A stretch of 61,117 nt of DNA from Firmicutes bacterium UBA4881 (GTDB lineage Bacteria > Bacillota > DTU065): positions 52,226 to 113,342 of the forward strand of contig DHDH01000015.1 in assembly GCA_002399235.1 (NCBI GenBank), read 5' to 3'. The notes below the pieces were generated by a model. It did no database searches, was not told the origin of the DNA, and was given only the letters and a program-made list of their open reading frames with translations. Positions within the stretch are counted from its first letter, which is position 1. Every line of letters begins with the position of its first letter. Of this stretch, positions 8,465-17,194 are shown piece after piece. The position numbers and the translations under genes are program-made.

Positions 8465-8484
8465 GGGGGGAATTTAATTCCCCC
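8465..8484 (-). terminator. Terminator of the acidic secreted protein gene
   Basis: A G5/C5-based stem with AATT (about 8465-8474 with 8476-8484) is followed on the minus strand by a T-run (8461-8464 and beyond). It lies 6 nt after the stop codon of the gene at 8490. Confidence 0.75.
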
Positions 8485-8489
8485 ACTTT

Positions 8490-9233
8490 TTATTTCTTCC
8501 CATTTTGTTTATCTACTTTTTCTGGTTTCTTACCTTGGTTAGGTTTTTCTTTCTCTTTATCGTTTTTGTAATGGCCTAGTGCTAAGCCTGGATTTTGCTT
8601 CTCACCATTAAACACATTTCCTGAGTCTAATTCTTTAGCCAATTCATCAGCGAAGTTAAGATTTTCTTGCTTAGCTAAAATCCTTAAGCGTAGCATTGTG
8701 CGAGAAAGATTCTCAAAGCTATTAGCATTAATATCTTCTGTTTCACCATTTTGAATCATTTCTTTAATCTTGGCAAGTACCTGTTCGCATTGTTCTGCAT
8801 CTAAATTGTTGCATTGACTTAAGGCCATAGACAGTTCGTCTTTAATTTCTTCTAATTCTTCTTCGCTTAAAGCTTCGTTTTTATTTTTAATATCAACTAA
8901 CCATTCCTCAACTAATTCTTGCTGTTCTGGAGAAAGGTTGTCCTCATCTTCGTCATCTTCGTTGTCCTCTAAATTATCTTCATCTGCTTCTTCATCATCT
9001 TCTAAATCGTCTTCGTCTATATCGTCATCATCGAGGTCATCTTCTACATCCTCTAGATCTTCATCTACTTCTTCATCATCATCTAAATCTACTTCATCTA
9101 TATCTGATTCGTTTTCTAAGTTACTAAATTCAGCATTTCTTGTACCAACTTGTAAATTCTTTGCAGAAGCAAGCAATGATAGTAGCAGTACACCAACTAA
9201 ACAAACAAGCAATATTCGTGTATATTTTGACAT
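8490..9233 (-). CDS. Secreted, extremely acidic protein with Asp/Glu tract
   Basis: A 247-residue protein with GGAGG before the ATG at 9233. It has a signal peptide (hydrophobic residues 6-22, likely cleaved after ASA), then an almost pure Asp/Glu stretch at about 42-105 built from short EDD/DDEE repeats. A helical domain follows at about 105-200 (EEELEEIKDELSMAL, CEQVLAKIKEMIQ) with two cysteines. The tail is Lys-rich and disordered (EKEKPNQGKKPEK). The acidic tract could bind calcium or other cations or act as an electrostatic spacer. The charge reversal at the tail could pair with it or with cell-surface polyanions. No known family is recognised. It is a single-gene unit with its own terminator. 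The complementary strand gives a poly-serine open frame that is an artefact. Confidence 0.75.
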   Translation of the reverse strand: MSKYTRILLVCLVGVLLLSLLASAKNLQVGTRNAEFSNLENESDIDEVDLDDDEEVDEDLEDVEDDLDDDDIDEDDLEDDEEADEDNLEDNEDDEDEDNLSPEQQELVEEWLVDIKNKNEALSEEELEEIKDELSMALSQCNNLDAEQCEQVLAKIKEMIQNGETEDINANSFENLSRTMLRLRILAKQENLNFADELAKELDSGNVFNGEKQNPGLALGHYKNDKEKEKPNQGKKPEKVDKQNGKK

Positions 9234-9563
9234 AATCTCGCCTCCTAACTAGAAAATATATTTTTTGGAAAACCTAAGCAAACTGAATATGCCTTGATTT
9301 TCCAGTCCTATTATGGAACTTCTCATATATAGTCGTAAATTCTTGTACATGCTCTTGTTTCTAATTACTTTGGTTAATTACCTGCTAAAGATGCCTTTGT
9401 TTTTTCCCTATACCCTAAATTGAGTCAAAAGAATCAGTAATTTTCACCTACAGTTTTCATAAAGGAAAAGCGGTAACTCATTCTCAGTTTATAACCTATA
9501 TAATTCATACCGTATAAAGACCTAGTAACTAACACATCCTTCGAATAGAAGGGAAGTGTGTAC
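9234..9563. other. Divergent promoter region between the acidic protein gene and ku
   Basis: A 330-bp AT-rich region with no gene. It must hold the promoters of both divergent units. I could not assign -35/-10 pairs with confidence. A ribosome binding site (GAAGGGA, 9548-9554) precedes ku. Confidence 0.4.
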
Positions 9564-10355
9564 ATGCGAGCCATCTGGCAAGGGTTATTATCTTTTGGTC
9601 TTATTAATATACCTATTAAAATGTTTAAAGCTACTGAAGACGAAGACTTTCATTTTAGTCTTCTACATAGTATCTGCCACAATCCTTTGAAATATCAGCG
9701 TTATTGCCCTGTTTGCGATCAAGTTGTCTCCCCTGAAGAGACCGTACGAGGCTATCAGTATGAAGCTGGTCGTTTTATTCTCTTAAGCGAAGAAGAACTC
9801 GATGTTGTGGCCTCACCGCGGACGAAAACTATTGAAATTATCTCTTTTGTCCAAGTAGGCGAAGTCCCCGCAGTATATTATGATGAAGCTTATTATCTCC
9901 AACCCAGTACAGGAGGAGAAAAAGCTTTTAGTCTTTTAGGGACAGCCTTAGCAAGACAAAAAAAAGAAGCCCTCTGCCGTATGTCATTACGTAGCCGGCC
10001 TAAATTATGTCTTGTTGCCATAGGAGATAATAATCTCCGTCTAAGCACAATTCATTATGGAAGCGAAGTTCGATCTCCACAGTCTTTAGGTCAGTTCCCA
10101 CATATAGAAGGGAGCCAAGCAGAATTAGAATTAACCGAGCTACTAATTAATAAACTAACCAGACCTTTCCATCCAGAAGAGTTACCTAATACCTACAAGC
10201 TTGCTTTAAGTGAAATCATCGAGAAAAAGCTTTCTGGACAAGAAGTTCACATTGCCAAAAGAACACCCGAGCCCCAAGTTGCTAACATTCTTGAAGCTCT
10301 ACAAGCAAGTTTAGAAAGGGTAGAAAAAGATGGAGTACCGACCTATGCTCGCTGA
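9564..10355 (+). CDS. ku: Ku protein for non-homologous end joining
   Basis: Bacterial Ku, 263 residues from the ATG at 9564 (MRAIWQGLLSFGLINIPIKM, the standard Ku opening). A GTG six bases earlier is too close to the ribosome binding site. The homodimer threads onto broken double-strand ends and recruits LigD. The core beta-barrel motifs are present (CPVCDQVVSPEETVRGYQYE at about 47-66, YYLQPSTGGEKAF, LNNLRLSTIHY-like region) and the length is typical. The gene overlaps the ligase gene by 26 bp, and the next two genes complete a dedicated end-joining operon. In spore-formers this system repairs breaks in the dormant spore, which fits the rest of the window but is inference. Confidence 0.95.
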   Translation: MRAIWQGLLSFGLINIPIKMFKATEDEDFHFSLLHSICHNPLKYQRYCPVCDQVVSPEETVRGYQYEAGRFILLSEEELDVVASPRTKTIEIISFVQVGEVPAVYYDEAYYLQPSTGGEKAFSLLGTALARQKKEALCRMSLRSRPKLCLVAIGDNNLRLSTIHYGSEVRSPQSLGQFPHIEGSQAELELTELLINKLTRPFHPEELPNTYKLALSEIIEKKLSGQEVHIAKRTPEPQVANILEALQASLERVEKDGVPTYAR

Positions 10356-11106
10356 AAAAGCATCCTCCCCTTTTTCTTCTAATGACTATATTTATGAACC
10401 AAAATGGGATGGTTACCGAGCACTTTTCTATACAAAAGATCATCGTCTTTTAAGTCGTAATGGTAAAAGTCTTCTTGCTCAATTTCCTCATTTTGCAAAG
10501 ATCGATCTAAAAGAAGCTGTACTTGATGGAGAGCTAGTTGCTCTACAAGAAGGCCGTCCTAACTTTACCTTCTTACGACATAACCCACATAAAGCTGTCT
10601 TTATGGCCTTTGATCTACTATCTTTTGCTGGCCAAGATTATTGTGCCTTGCCTTTAGAAACACGCCGAAATAATTTGCAAGAACTTATTCAAGGCCAAAA
10701 TATAATTGGTTTTTCTCCAGATTACCAAGATGGAATTAAACTTTTCAATGCCTTAAGCAAGGCTAATTGGGAAGGGGTAATAGCAAAAAGAAAAGGCTCG
10801 CCCTACAAACCCGGAAAAAGAAGCTCTGATTGGTTAAAGATAGTCGCTTATAAAGAAGTTGATGCCGTTGTAATGGATTGGTCGCCGGTAAAGAATACTC
10901 TGCTTCTAGGTTTATATAAAGACGATCTACTCCTTCCAATTGGTCATGTCCCCTCAAGTGAATTTGCGAAAGTAGCTAATCCCTTAAACAAAGTTGTAAC
11001 TGTTCGCTTCCGAGAGTTTACTGGCCAGGCCTTACGTCATCCCAGTCATGTTCGCCTCCGTACTGACAAATTACCTAAGGAGTGCATGTATGATCAACTC
11101 TTATAA
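10330..11106 (+). CDS. ligD: ATP-dependent DNA ligase, LigD ligase-domain type
   Basis: A 258-residue stand-alone ligase. Motif I EPKWDGYR carries the adenylated lysine (about K25). Motif III is DGELVALQ, IIIa is FMAFDLLSF, and motifs IV/V are EGVIAKRKGS and DWLKIV. The OB-fold part is short. In Mycobacterium and Pseudomonas LigD this domain is fused to a polymerase and often to a phosphoesterase. Here the polymerase is a separate downstream gene and no phosphoesterase is encoded. The start lies inside ku (26-bp overlap) with GAAAGGG 9 nt upstream, and its end overlaps the polymerase gene by 17 bp. This indicates tight translational coupling of the three proteins. Confidence 0.92.
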   Translation: MEYRPMLAEKASSPFSSNDYIYEPKWDGYRALFYTKDHRLLSRNGKSLLAQFPHFAKIDLKEAVLDGELVALQEGRPNFTFLRHNPHKAVFMAFDLLSFAGQDYCALPLETRRNNLQELIQGQNIIGFSPDYQDGIKLFNALSKANWEGVIAKRKGSPYKPGKRSSDWLKIVAYKEVDAVVMDWSPVKNTLLLGLYKDDLLLPIGHVPSSEFAKVANPLNKVVTVRFREFTGQALRHPSHVRLRTDKLPKECMYDQLL

Positions 11107-11935
11107 ATTATCTAATCTGTCTAAAGAGTTGTGGCCTGGTATTACCAAACAGGATTTAATAACTTATCTACTCTATGTAGGACCTATCTTAACTACCTAT
11201 CTACAAAATCTCCCTTTATCCTTGCTTAGAGCACCGAATGGTTTAGCGGGCACGGCATTCTTCCAAAAAAATATGCCAGAATCGAGTCCTGAAACTCTAA
11301 AAACCTGGGTTTTTACACGTCACGAACGCAAAACACGTTATCTACTACTAAATTCACCAAGTGATTTAGTTTATCTTGGTAACTTAGCCTGTATTGAACT
11401 ACACTCGTGGCTTAGTACTTATCAATGCTGGAATAAACCACAAGAAATTGTTATTGATCTAGACCCTAATCCTGATGTTAACTTTCGTATTTGGCAACAA
11501 AGTGCTTTTAAAATAAAAGATTTATTAGATAAATTAAGGCTAAAAAGCTATCCGAAAGTCACTGGCCGCAAAGGTCTACATATTATGATCCCGCTTATTC
11601 CAAATTATAGCTATGAAGAATTAGCACCCTTTTTTAAAGCCATTAGAGAATTGGTTATCAATCGGTGGCCTGATCTCTTTACTGGTGAATTATATAAGGA
11701 GAAGCGACAAGCGCCCATATATCTAGATCTAGGACAAAATGGCTTAGAAAAAACAGTTATTGCTCCATATAGTCCTCGCCTTGTAGATGGTGCAAATGTC
11801 GCTGTACCTATCAAGTGGGAAACTTTATATTCTCTCCAAGAAAAACCTCAATGGAGTGTACTACAAACAAAGTGGCCTCCACTTTATTCTCCTCCAAGAT
11901 ACAACCAGAGTTTACCTTTAACGTTCTTAGGTTAA
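11090..11935 (+). CDS. ligD: LigD polymerase-domain protein (non-homologous end-joining primase-polymerase)
   Basis: A 281-residue archaeo-eukaryotic-primase-type polymerase that fills gaps at broken ends with ribo- or deoxynucleotides. I chose the ATG at 11090 (MINSYKLSNLSKELWPG) because AAGGAG lies 7 nt upstream. The open frame begins 42 bp earlier without a ribosome binding site. Family marks are IDLDPNPD (catalytic DxD), VTGRKGLHIMIPL (the His-containing nucleotide-binding loop) and YLDLGQNGLEKTVIAPYS. The gene ends the ku-ligase-polymerase operon. No clear terminator is seen in the 60 bp before the convergent DUF1836 gene. Confidence 0.92.
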   Translation: MINSYKLSNLSKELWPGITKQDLITYLLYVGPILTTYLQNLPLSLLRAPNGLAGTAFFQKNMPESSPETLKTWVFTRHERKTRYLLLNSPSDLVYLGNLACIELHSWLSTYQCWNKPQEIVIDLDPNPDVNFRIWQQSAFKIKDLLDKLRLKSYPKVTGRKGLHIMIPLIPNYSYEELAPFFKAIRELVINRWPDLFTGELYKEKRQAPIYLDLGQNGLEKTVIAPYSPRLVDGANVAVPIKWETLYSLQEKPQWSVLQTKWPPLYSPPRYNQSLPLTFLG

Positions 11936-11994
11936 CCAGTGAGATTCCATTAAACGTATTTAATTATTGCTTTAGTCCACACTATAAATAACCC

Positions 11995-12498
11995 TTACTT
12001 TTCCGAAGATAGTAGAGCTTTGGCTAGCATTCTATTGGCAAAGGCAAGTAGAGTAGCTCTTAATATACCAACGACAGCATCTTTCTCCATGTCTAGACCT
12101 TCTCTAGAAGTACACCCATTGAAAGTTATTTGCAGTGCATATTCTAATTCATCGCAAAACAAGTCATAAGCCTCAGCAATCGAATACTTAGCTAATAATC
12201 TCTCTAAAAGAGCATATATCTCGGAAATACTAAGCACACGCTTGGTAATACAAACAATAATTAAATATGCCAAATGTTCTCTGTGATACCTTTTTTTAAT
12301 AGGAGGAATACATATTTTTTGTTTAACATAATTGTTAATCATAGCTGCAGTTGCAATCTTTTCTTCGTTTTCATTAACAAAAATAGACAGAGCTTTTTCT
12401 AAGATACTTAATACCTGATCCATATACAATGATATCTCTGGTAGCTCATGCCATCTAGGACAATGAAACGAACAGATCTCTTCTGCTAAGTTTTTCAT
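11995..12498 (-). CDS. DUF1836 protein
   Basis: A 167-residue protein with AGGAAGG before its ATG. The opening pattern CPRWHELPEISLYMDQVLSI is typical of the DUF1836 family of low-GC Firmicutes, which is predicted to contain a MerR-like winged helix followed by helices. A second region (REHLAYLIIVCITKRVLSISE) matches the family's central helices. DNA binding is likely from the fold, but targets are unknown. It is monocistronic, convergent with the end-joining operon and divergent from degV. Confidence 0.75.
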   Translation of the reverse strand: MKNLAEEICSFHCPRWHELPEISLYMDQVLSILEKALSIFVNENEEKIATAAMINNYVKQKICIPPIKKRYHREHLAYLIIVCITKRVLSISEIYALLERLLAKYSIAEAYDLFCDELEYALQITFNGCTSREGLDMEKDAVVGILRATLLAFANRMLAKALLSSEK

Positions 12499-12645
12499 TG
12501 AAACCTTCCTTTCTTAAAAGCATTAAGTTTAGTATATTTCAAAAAAGCTAACTACGTCAACTATACTTGACAATCCCCTTATATATAAATATAATCTATG
12601 TAACATGGTTTTAAAAACTATGTATACTAGAGAGGAGTTGCAGAT

Positions 12646-13515
12646 ATGGGTTTTACACTAGTAACTGATTCTTCTGCTAATCTACCTAACTCGCTAATTG
12701 ATAAATATGATATCCGTGTTTTACCTCTTACTTATCATTTAAATGATGTAGAGCATTTGAGCTATATTCCTAACAAACAAATTGATATGGCGTCTTTCTA
12801 TAATGAACTAAGAAACAAAGCGAAAATTACAACCTCCTGTGTTAATGTTAACTCTTTCTTAACGGTTTTTGAAGAATTGCTCGCTAGTAACGAAGATGTC
12901 CTCTATATAGGCTTTTCTTCAGGCTTAAGTGGTACCTATCAATCTGCAACAATAGCCATTGAACAACTTAAACCTCAATTCCCTGACCGCAAGATACTCG
13001 CAATAGATTCCTTAAGCGCTTCATTAGGCCAAGGGTTATTAGTGACCTACGCTGCTAAAATGAAAGAACAAGGAAAAAGTATCGAGGATATATATACCTG
13101 GTTATTAGATAATCGGCTACATCTATGTCATTGGTTTACAGTAGACGATCTCTTTTATTTAAAGCGTGGAGGTCGGATATCCTCTAGTGCAGCAATCGTA
13201 GGAAGCTTGCTAAATATAAAACCTGTGTTACACGTGGATAACTCTGGACATCTTGTCCCTGTTACTAAAGTTCGTGGTAGAAAAACATCTCTTAACGAGC
13301 TAGTATCGCACATGGAAGAAACAGCCATTGATCCTAAAAATCAAACTGTCTACATTTCACATGGTGATTGCGAAAAAGATGCTCAGTATGTGGCAGAGTT
13401 AATCAAAAATAAATTTGGTACAAGTGACATATTAATCGACTTTGTCGAACCTGTTATTGGTGCTCATAGTGGACCTGGAACTGTTGCTTTGTTTTTCCTC
13501 GGATCCCAAAGATAA
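12646..13515 (+). CDS. DegV family fatty-acid-binding protein
   Basis: A 289-residue DegV/FakB-type protein starting at the ATG after GAGAGGAG. The N-terminal motif TLVTDSSANLP, the central IGFSSGLSGTYQSA loop that binds the fatty-acid carboxylate, and the C-terminal VEPVIGAHSGPGTVALFF are all present, and the length is normal. FakB proteins bring exogenous fatty acids to the kinase FakA. No fakA is in the window, so this may be one of several DegV proteins with its own lipid preference. It is a single-gene unit with a strong terminator. Confidence 0.9.
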   Translation: MGFTLVTDSSANLPNSLIDKYDIRVLPLTYHLNDVEHLSYIPNKQIDMASFYNELRNKAKITTSCVNVNSFLTVFEELLASNEDVLYIGFSSGLSGTYQSATIAIEQLKPQFPDRKILAIDSLSASLGQGLLVTYAAKMKEQGKSIEDIYTWLLDNRLHLCHWFTVDDLFYLKRGGRISSSAAIVGSLLNIKPVLHVDNSGHLVPVTKVRGRKTSLNELVSHMEETAIDPKNQTVYISHGDCEKDAQYVAELIKNKFGTSDILIDFVEPVIGAHSGPGTVALFFLGSQR

Positions 13516-13561
13516 CAACTCTAGCTTGATATACCTGTTTCTAAAACTTTAATATAATTAG

Positions 13562-13594
13562 AGGCCAGCTTACTTTACATAAGCTGGCCTTTTT
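13562..13594 (+). terminator. Terminator of degV
   Basis: A perfect 11-bp stem (13562-13572 with 13580-13590) is followed by T5 on the plus strand. It may also slow transcription arriving from the convergent gene. Confidence 0.85.
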
Positions 13595-13623
13595 AGGTGT
13601 AGGAGTAAATTTCAATCAAATAC

Positions 13624-14454
13624 CTACTCTGATATTTCCTCTTTAGCTACATTAGTTAGACCTTCTAGCATATTAACAAGCTTTGTAATTTCAGCAGCCT
13701 CAGTTGTATTACTTATCCCTATTGCAAATACAGTGGCCACTAACAACTTCCCTGCTGAACTAAGTGCATAACTTCCGCGTTTTGTTTTCGCTAGTAAATC
13801 AGCTGTAGCTATTTCCTTTAGGTGATGATAAAACTGTCCACCTGCAGCTATACCAGTCTTTTCTTGCAACTCAGAGGCTGTTAGCTCAGCATTTTCGATT
13901 AATGTCCGTAGTAAAATCAGACGTTGTTCGTTGGCAAAAACATTATAAAACTGAGCCATTTTTAAGGGGTCGAAATTTAAGAACCGTTTCTGATTGTCCA
14001 AAACACCCCAAACAGAGTAGTTACTTTCGCCTCTAATTCCTAGAGTTGAAACCAAGACACCAATATTAGTACCCTTTTTCTCTAAGTTCTTTCTTAGTGC
14101 TTCTGATACCAAAGTTTTCAGTTCTGCTTCTTCTGAGGAATCTTCTGGGAATTTGTTATTTCTCACCCCAGCGATGATCCTTTCTAGTATACTAGCGATC
14201 TCTTCCTCGGAATTTCCTTGTTCTTTCAACAGGTCAGTCATAAACTCTCGCCATTTAGTGATATCAGCTTCGGTATATTCTCTTTCTGCTGTCCAATTTA
14301 TTTTTGCTTCAGAAGCTATATTATTTTTTGTATTTTCTGGTACATTCATTTGCTGTTGCATTCTAATAAGACTTAATACAGTAGTTTTTAGATTATCTAG
14401 TCCTTCTTTTAATAGAGCTACCTCTTCTTGTAACAAACGAATCTCTTCGTTCAT
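13624..14454 (-). CDS. ArsR-type winged-helix regulator with long N-terminal coiled coil
   Basis: A 276-residue protein starting at the ATG preceded by GGAGGTG. Residues 1-35 form a heptad-like coiled coil (EEIRLLQEEVALLKEGLDNL). The middle is acidic and helical. Residues about 175-240 are an ArsR-like winged helix (FANEQRLILLRTLIE, LTASELQEKTGI, GQFYHHLKEI). No metal-binding cysteines are seen, so metal sensing is unlikely. The coiled coil suggests an obligate dimer. The gene stands alone and its target is not evident. Confidence 0.75.
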   Translation of the reverse strand: MNEEIRLLQEEVALLKEGLDNLKTTVLSLIRMQQQMNVPENTKNNIASEAKINWTAEREYTEADITKWREFMTDLLKEQGNSEEEIASILERIIAGVRNNKFPEDSSEEAELKTLVSEALRKNLEKKGTNIGVLVSTLGIRGESNYSVWGVLDNQKRFLNFDPLKMAQFYNVFANEQRLILLRTLIENAELTASELQEKTGIAAGGQFYHHLKEIATADLLAKTKRGSYALSSAGKLLVATVFAIGISNTTEAAEITKLVNMLEGLTNVAKEEISE

Positions 14455-14536
14455 CGTTGAGCACCTCCATTATTTTACTGCAACTACATATTACTGTACT
14501 TTAGTACCTACGTCAATACTTTTTTAACAAATATTT

Positions 14537-14575
14537 GCCAGGTACGAAAAACCTTCTTACCTGGCAGTATTTTTG
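14537..14575. terminator. Hairpin 3' of the DUF4855 gene
   Basis: A perfect 8-bp stem (14537-14544 with 14558-14565). It lies about 30 bp beyond the stop of the minus-strand DUF4855 gene. The better T-run (TATTTTTG) is on the plus strand, so it may be bidirectional. Confidence 0.5.
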
Positions 14576-14595
14576 TTTATCTCGTTTTTCGTTTA

Positions 14596-16254
14596 TCATT
14601 CATCAGCAAAAGTTTCTTGGAAATTCCCTGTCACAAAATCATAGGTTTTATCGTAGATCTCCCTTATCTCTGGATATTCCGAAATGGCAGCAAAACTAAA
14701 TACTGATGCATCCTGATAAAAAGCAATTAAGCCATCTTTATCATATCCATAAGTTACAGCCGCTCTTAAATAATCATAATATCTTTCTCTAGCCATTTCG
14801 TTTCGCAGAATAGATGGATCAGCTTCAATCTCTAGACCTATGCCAAACCTTTTAGCTTCTGCGGCTGCTTTGGTTAGTCTTGATTTAGAGGAGTTATTGA
14901 CAAACATATAGTTTGGTTGTAAGAAAGTAGCATCAAAACCTAATTCGAAACTCTTATCATATCCCGGAGCTAAAAACCAAGGAATCCAATAAAAACGGTA
15001 GTTTTGGCCGCGTAGATATTCACCTATCTGCGGTACATACTTGGTATCAAACTGCCTACTATCTAGATTTTCTGATAGCCAGTAAAAGCCAATTAATTCT
15101 AAGTTTTTAAAATCTGCCGCTTGCCAACGTCGTTCGAATTCTTCTACATACCACTTTACTGTTTCTATCCTATTATTAACGGCAGCTACCTCTCCAGCAA
15201 CATATGGGTTTAGCATTCCGGGATTAGTTGGATCAAAGGGATGGTTGCCATCCTCATTAGGATAGGGGATCATGGCAATGACTTTTATTTTGTGATCATG
15301 CTCTGCGAAGATATTACCAACCATGTCTACAGTCTTTTCACAAGCGTCAAAAGCATGATTTTCTTCAAAGGCACGGTCTAGCCACCAAAGCCAATCAGAA
15401 CGATCAGCATAGGGAGATACAGCAAATGAACGGCCACTACCACTAGTTAAACCCAAGAACAAAAAAGTATCAAAGAACCAGTCAATTGGAGTAAAACTCT
15501 CGCTCATGTAGCTTATATAAGGTAGAGCATCTGAACGTTTCCAGTGGTTATTACTTTGTTCATAGACAAGCAACACATTCCTAGCACCGCCTGCCCTGTC
15601 ATCTGATACCTTCATGATCTCCCCAGGAGTATTGAAATAGAGCTCTTGATTGGTAAAGTTAGCTATAGCTTTTTCGATAACATCAAAATCAATAGAATCT
15701 AATTTGCTTGTTACTAGAGGCTGATCAATTGAAGTTGACTTACCAAAAACCTCTAGTTCATCTACATAAACCCAAATATCTACAGGTACTCTTACAGCAA
15801 CGTATCTAGCTGGCTTACTTTTTGTTTCAACTTCCAAAACAAATCTAGTTCTAGCATCTTTAGGAGTATCTGCCGAACCATAATAAGTATCGCCAACTAC
15901 ATCCCAGGTATCCCCATCTAACGAAAACGCAGCAGAAATAACTACTGGTATCCAAACGTTAGAATATGTTTCTTGAAGCACACCTAAAGTCACTTTATTA
16001 ACTTCATAATATTGACCTAAATCAATCACGAATGTACGATGACTCTTTCTAGAATGGCTTTGCCAGGCCTTATCTGAACTTTTAGCAGTTGCTATAATTC
16101 CATCAGTTAGTTTATCTCCTGGATCTTGATGTGGAGCCCAGGCACCAATATTAACAGTATATGGTTTTTTAAAAGCTACATTTGTAAACTCATCTGCTAG
16201 CACTAAGCTAGAAAAAATTACTACAGCAAGCATTGCAAATATAAAGCGTTTCAT
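14596..16254 (-). CDS. Secreted discoidin-like/DUF4855 protein
   Basis: A 552-residue protein from the ATG at 16254 (MKRFIFAML), chosen because GGAGGG lies 7 nt upstream. A signal peptide (residues 1-19, ending VLA) is followed by a discoidin/F5-8C-like carbohydrate-binding domain at about 25-165 (DKLTDGI, RTFVIDLGQYYEV, ARYVAVRVPVDIWVYVDELEVFG). The rest matches the DUF4855 family (about 190-540), a TIM-barrel-like group with many Trp/Tyr/Asp residues (YWLSENLD, FYWIPWFLAPGYD, QPNYMF, GLEIEADPSI), suggestive of a glycan-active enzyme. It is secreted to the periplasm or outside, and probably binds or cleaves a polysaccharide. The catalytic activity of DUF4855 is not established. It belongs to the carbohydrate-related set around the chaperone/usher operon. 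Confidence 0.8.
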   Translation of the reverse strand: MKRFIFAMLAVVIFSSLVLADEFTNVAFKKPYTVNIGAWAPHQDPGDKLTDGIIATAKSSDKAWQSHSRKSHRTFVIDLGQYYEVNKVTLGVLQETYSNVWIPVVISAAFSLDGDTWDVVGDTYYGSADTPKDARTRFVLEVETKSKPARYVAVRVPVDIWVYVDELEVFGKSTSIDQPLVTSKLDSIDFDVIEKAIANFTNQELYFNTPGEIMKVSDDRAGGARNVLLVYEQSNNHWKRSDALPYISYMSESFTPIDWFFDTFLFLGLTSGSGRSFAVSPYADRSDWLWWLDRAFEENHAFDACEKTVDMVGNIFAEHDHKIKVIAMIPYPNEDGNHPFDPTNPGMLNPYVAGEVAAVNNRIETVKWYVEEFERRWQAADFKNLELIGFYWLSENLDSRQFDTKYVPQIGEYLRGQNYRFYWIPWFLAPGYDKSFELGFDATFLQPNYMFVNNSSKSRLTKAAAEAKRFGIGLEIEADPSILRNEMARERYYDYLRAAVTYGYDKDGLIAFYQDASVFSFAAISEYPEIREIYDKTYDFVTGNFQETFADE

Positions 16255-17114
16255 CAATTTACCCTCCATTTGATTGTTATTGTTAACTTTAAATCAATCT
16301 GTTATCTAGTGTGTGATATCATTTGTAATGGTTTTAGATCAAACAATCTGTTGAGATAGTCTAAATAAAATTTCTATCGTCAACATATGTAAGATAAAAT
16401 AGCGTTCTCACTGTCTTTGCGTTATATAACTATAATAACATATCCTACTCCCACTAAGAAAGAGAACAAGAGACTCTTAAATCCTTTCCTCTTTTAATTA
16501 GATATCCGGAGCACTATAACTTATAAGTCATTTATATACCTAGAAAACTCCTTCAACTTTCTTTGGATCTCATCTGTTGATCCCTTGCTTGCCTGTTAAT
16601 AGTCATTTCTCGAACTAGATAGAAAAGAAATATAATTAGAAGCAATGGTAGAGGGGAATGCAATCGTTAATAACCTTCTCAGGTAAGCACTACTCCCTTC
16701 AAGCGGTGTTATTACAATAATTCTTCTCGAAGTTCCTTAGAAGAGAGTTATTTATCTTATATAAAAGGAAGAAAGGCAGATCGTGCTTTACTATCTGCCT
16801 TTTGTAAATTAAATACGATCTACTTCCTAGCCAAAATATCTTGGCTCTAACTTTTGCATTCCTTCTGTTTGCTTTTGTTGGAATAAGTTATTTGTACCAT
16901 GCAAAAATAAAGGCTTAACCCGTTATAACTGACCTAAAAGAAGTAATTTAAGCCTAATGTCCTAGTATCACCTTTGATTTTAGTTACTAGATAGTTAATA
17001 ATTAACTAGTCTGTCAACATTAAGTTTTTACTCATTCTCTTTACCCTATAGTACCTATTCCCCACACAACCAAATCGTCGTTCTTTTGCAATTTAACCTA
17101 CTTGCCTTAATTTA
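16255..17114. other. Long intergenic region with two inverted repeats
   Basis: About 860 bp without a gene. A perfect 10-bp stem (16772-16781 with 16793-16802) followed by TTTG looks like a terminator for a lost or small plus-strand unit. A second repeat (AGGCTTAA at 16911-16918 with TTAAGCCT at 16948-16955) is a wide hairpin. I searched by eye for a cyclic-di-GMP or other known riboswitch and saw none. The region contains the promoter of the minus-strand DUF4855 gene. Confidence 0.45.
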
Positions 17115-17143
17115 TTGCAATTAACTTAACGTTGTGCTATTCT
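17115..17143 (+). promoter_or_regulatory. Sigma-A-type promoter of the chaperone/usher-like operon
   Basis: A -35 TTGCAA at 17115-17120 and a -10 TATTCT at 17138-17143 are spaced by exactly 17 bp. The predicted start at about 17150 leaves a 45-nt leader before the first gene. Confidence 0.5.
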
Positions 17144-17194
17144 AAACGAAGATAATAAAAGTTATCATTACTTCCCAAAGTAAATATTTGGTGG

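Noticed and set aside
8265..8486. 73-codon minus-strand frame across the two hairpins
   Set aside because: No ribosome binding site, no family similarity, and it runs into the terminator of the acidic protein gene.
8938..9252. Long poly-serine open frame on the plus strand
   Set aside because: It is the exact complement of the Asp/Glu tract of the secreted acidic protein; GA-rich codons on one strand read as TCN serine codons on the other.
10330..11106. Possible frameshift splitting one fused LigD
   Set aside because: Each part has its own start codon and ribosome binding site, and the overlap lies at natural domain borders, so two genes are more likely.
16255..17194. Known riboswitch in the long gap before the chaperone/usher operon
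   Set aside because: I looked for cyclic-di-GMP, TPP, cobalamin and SAM-type conserved cores and found none; only ordinary inverted repeats are present.
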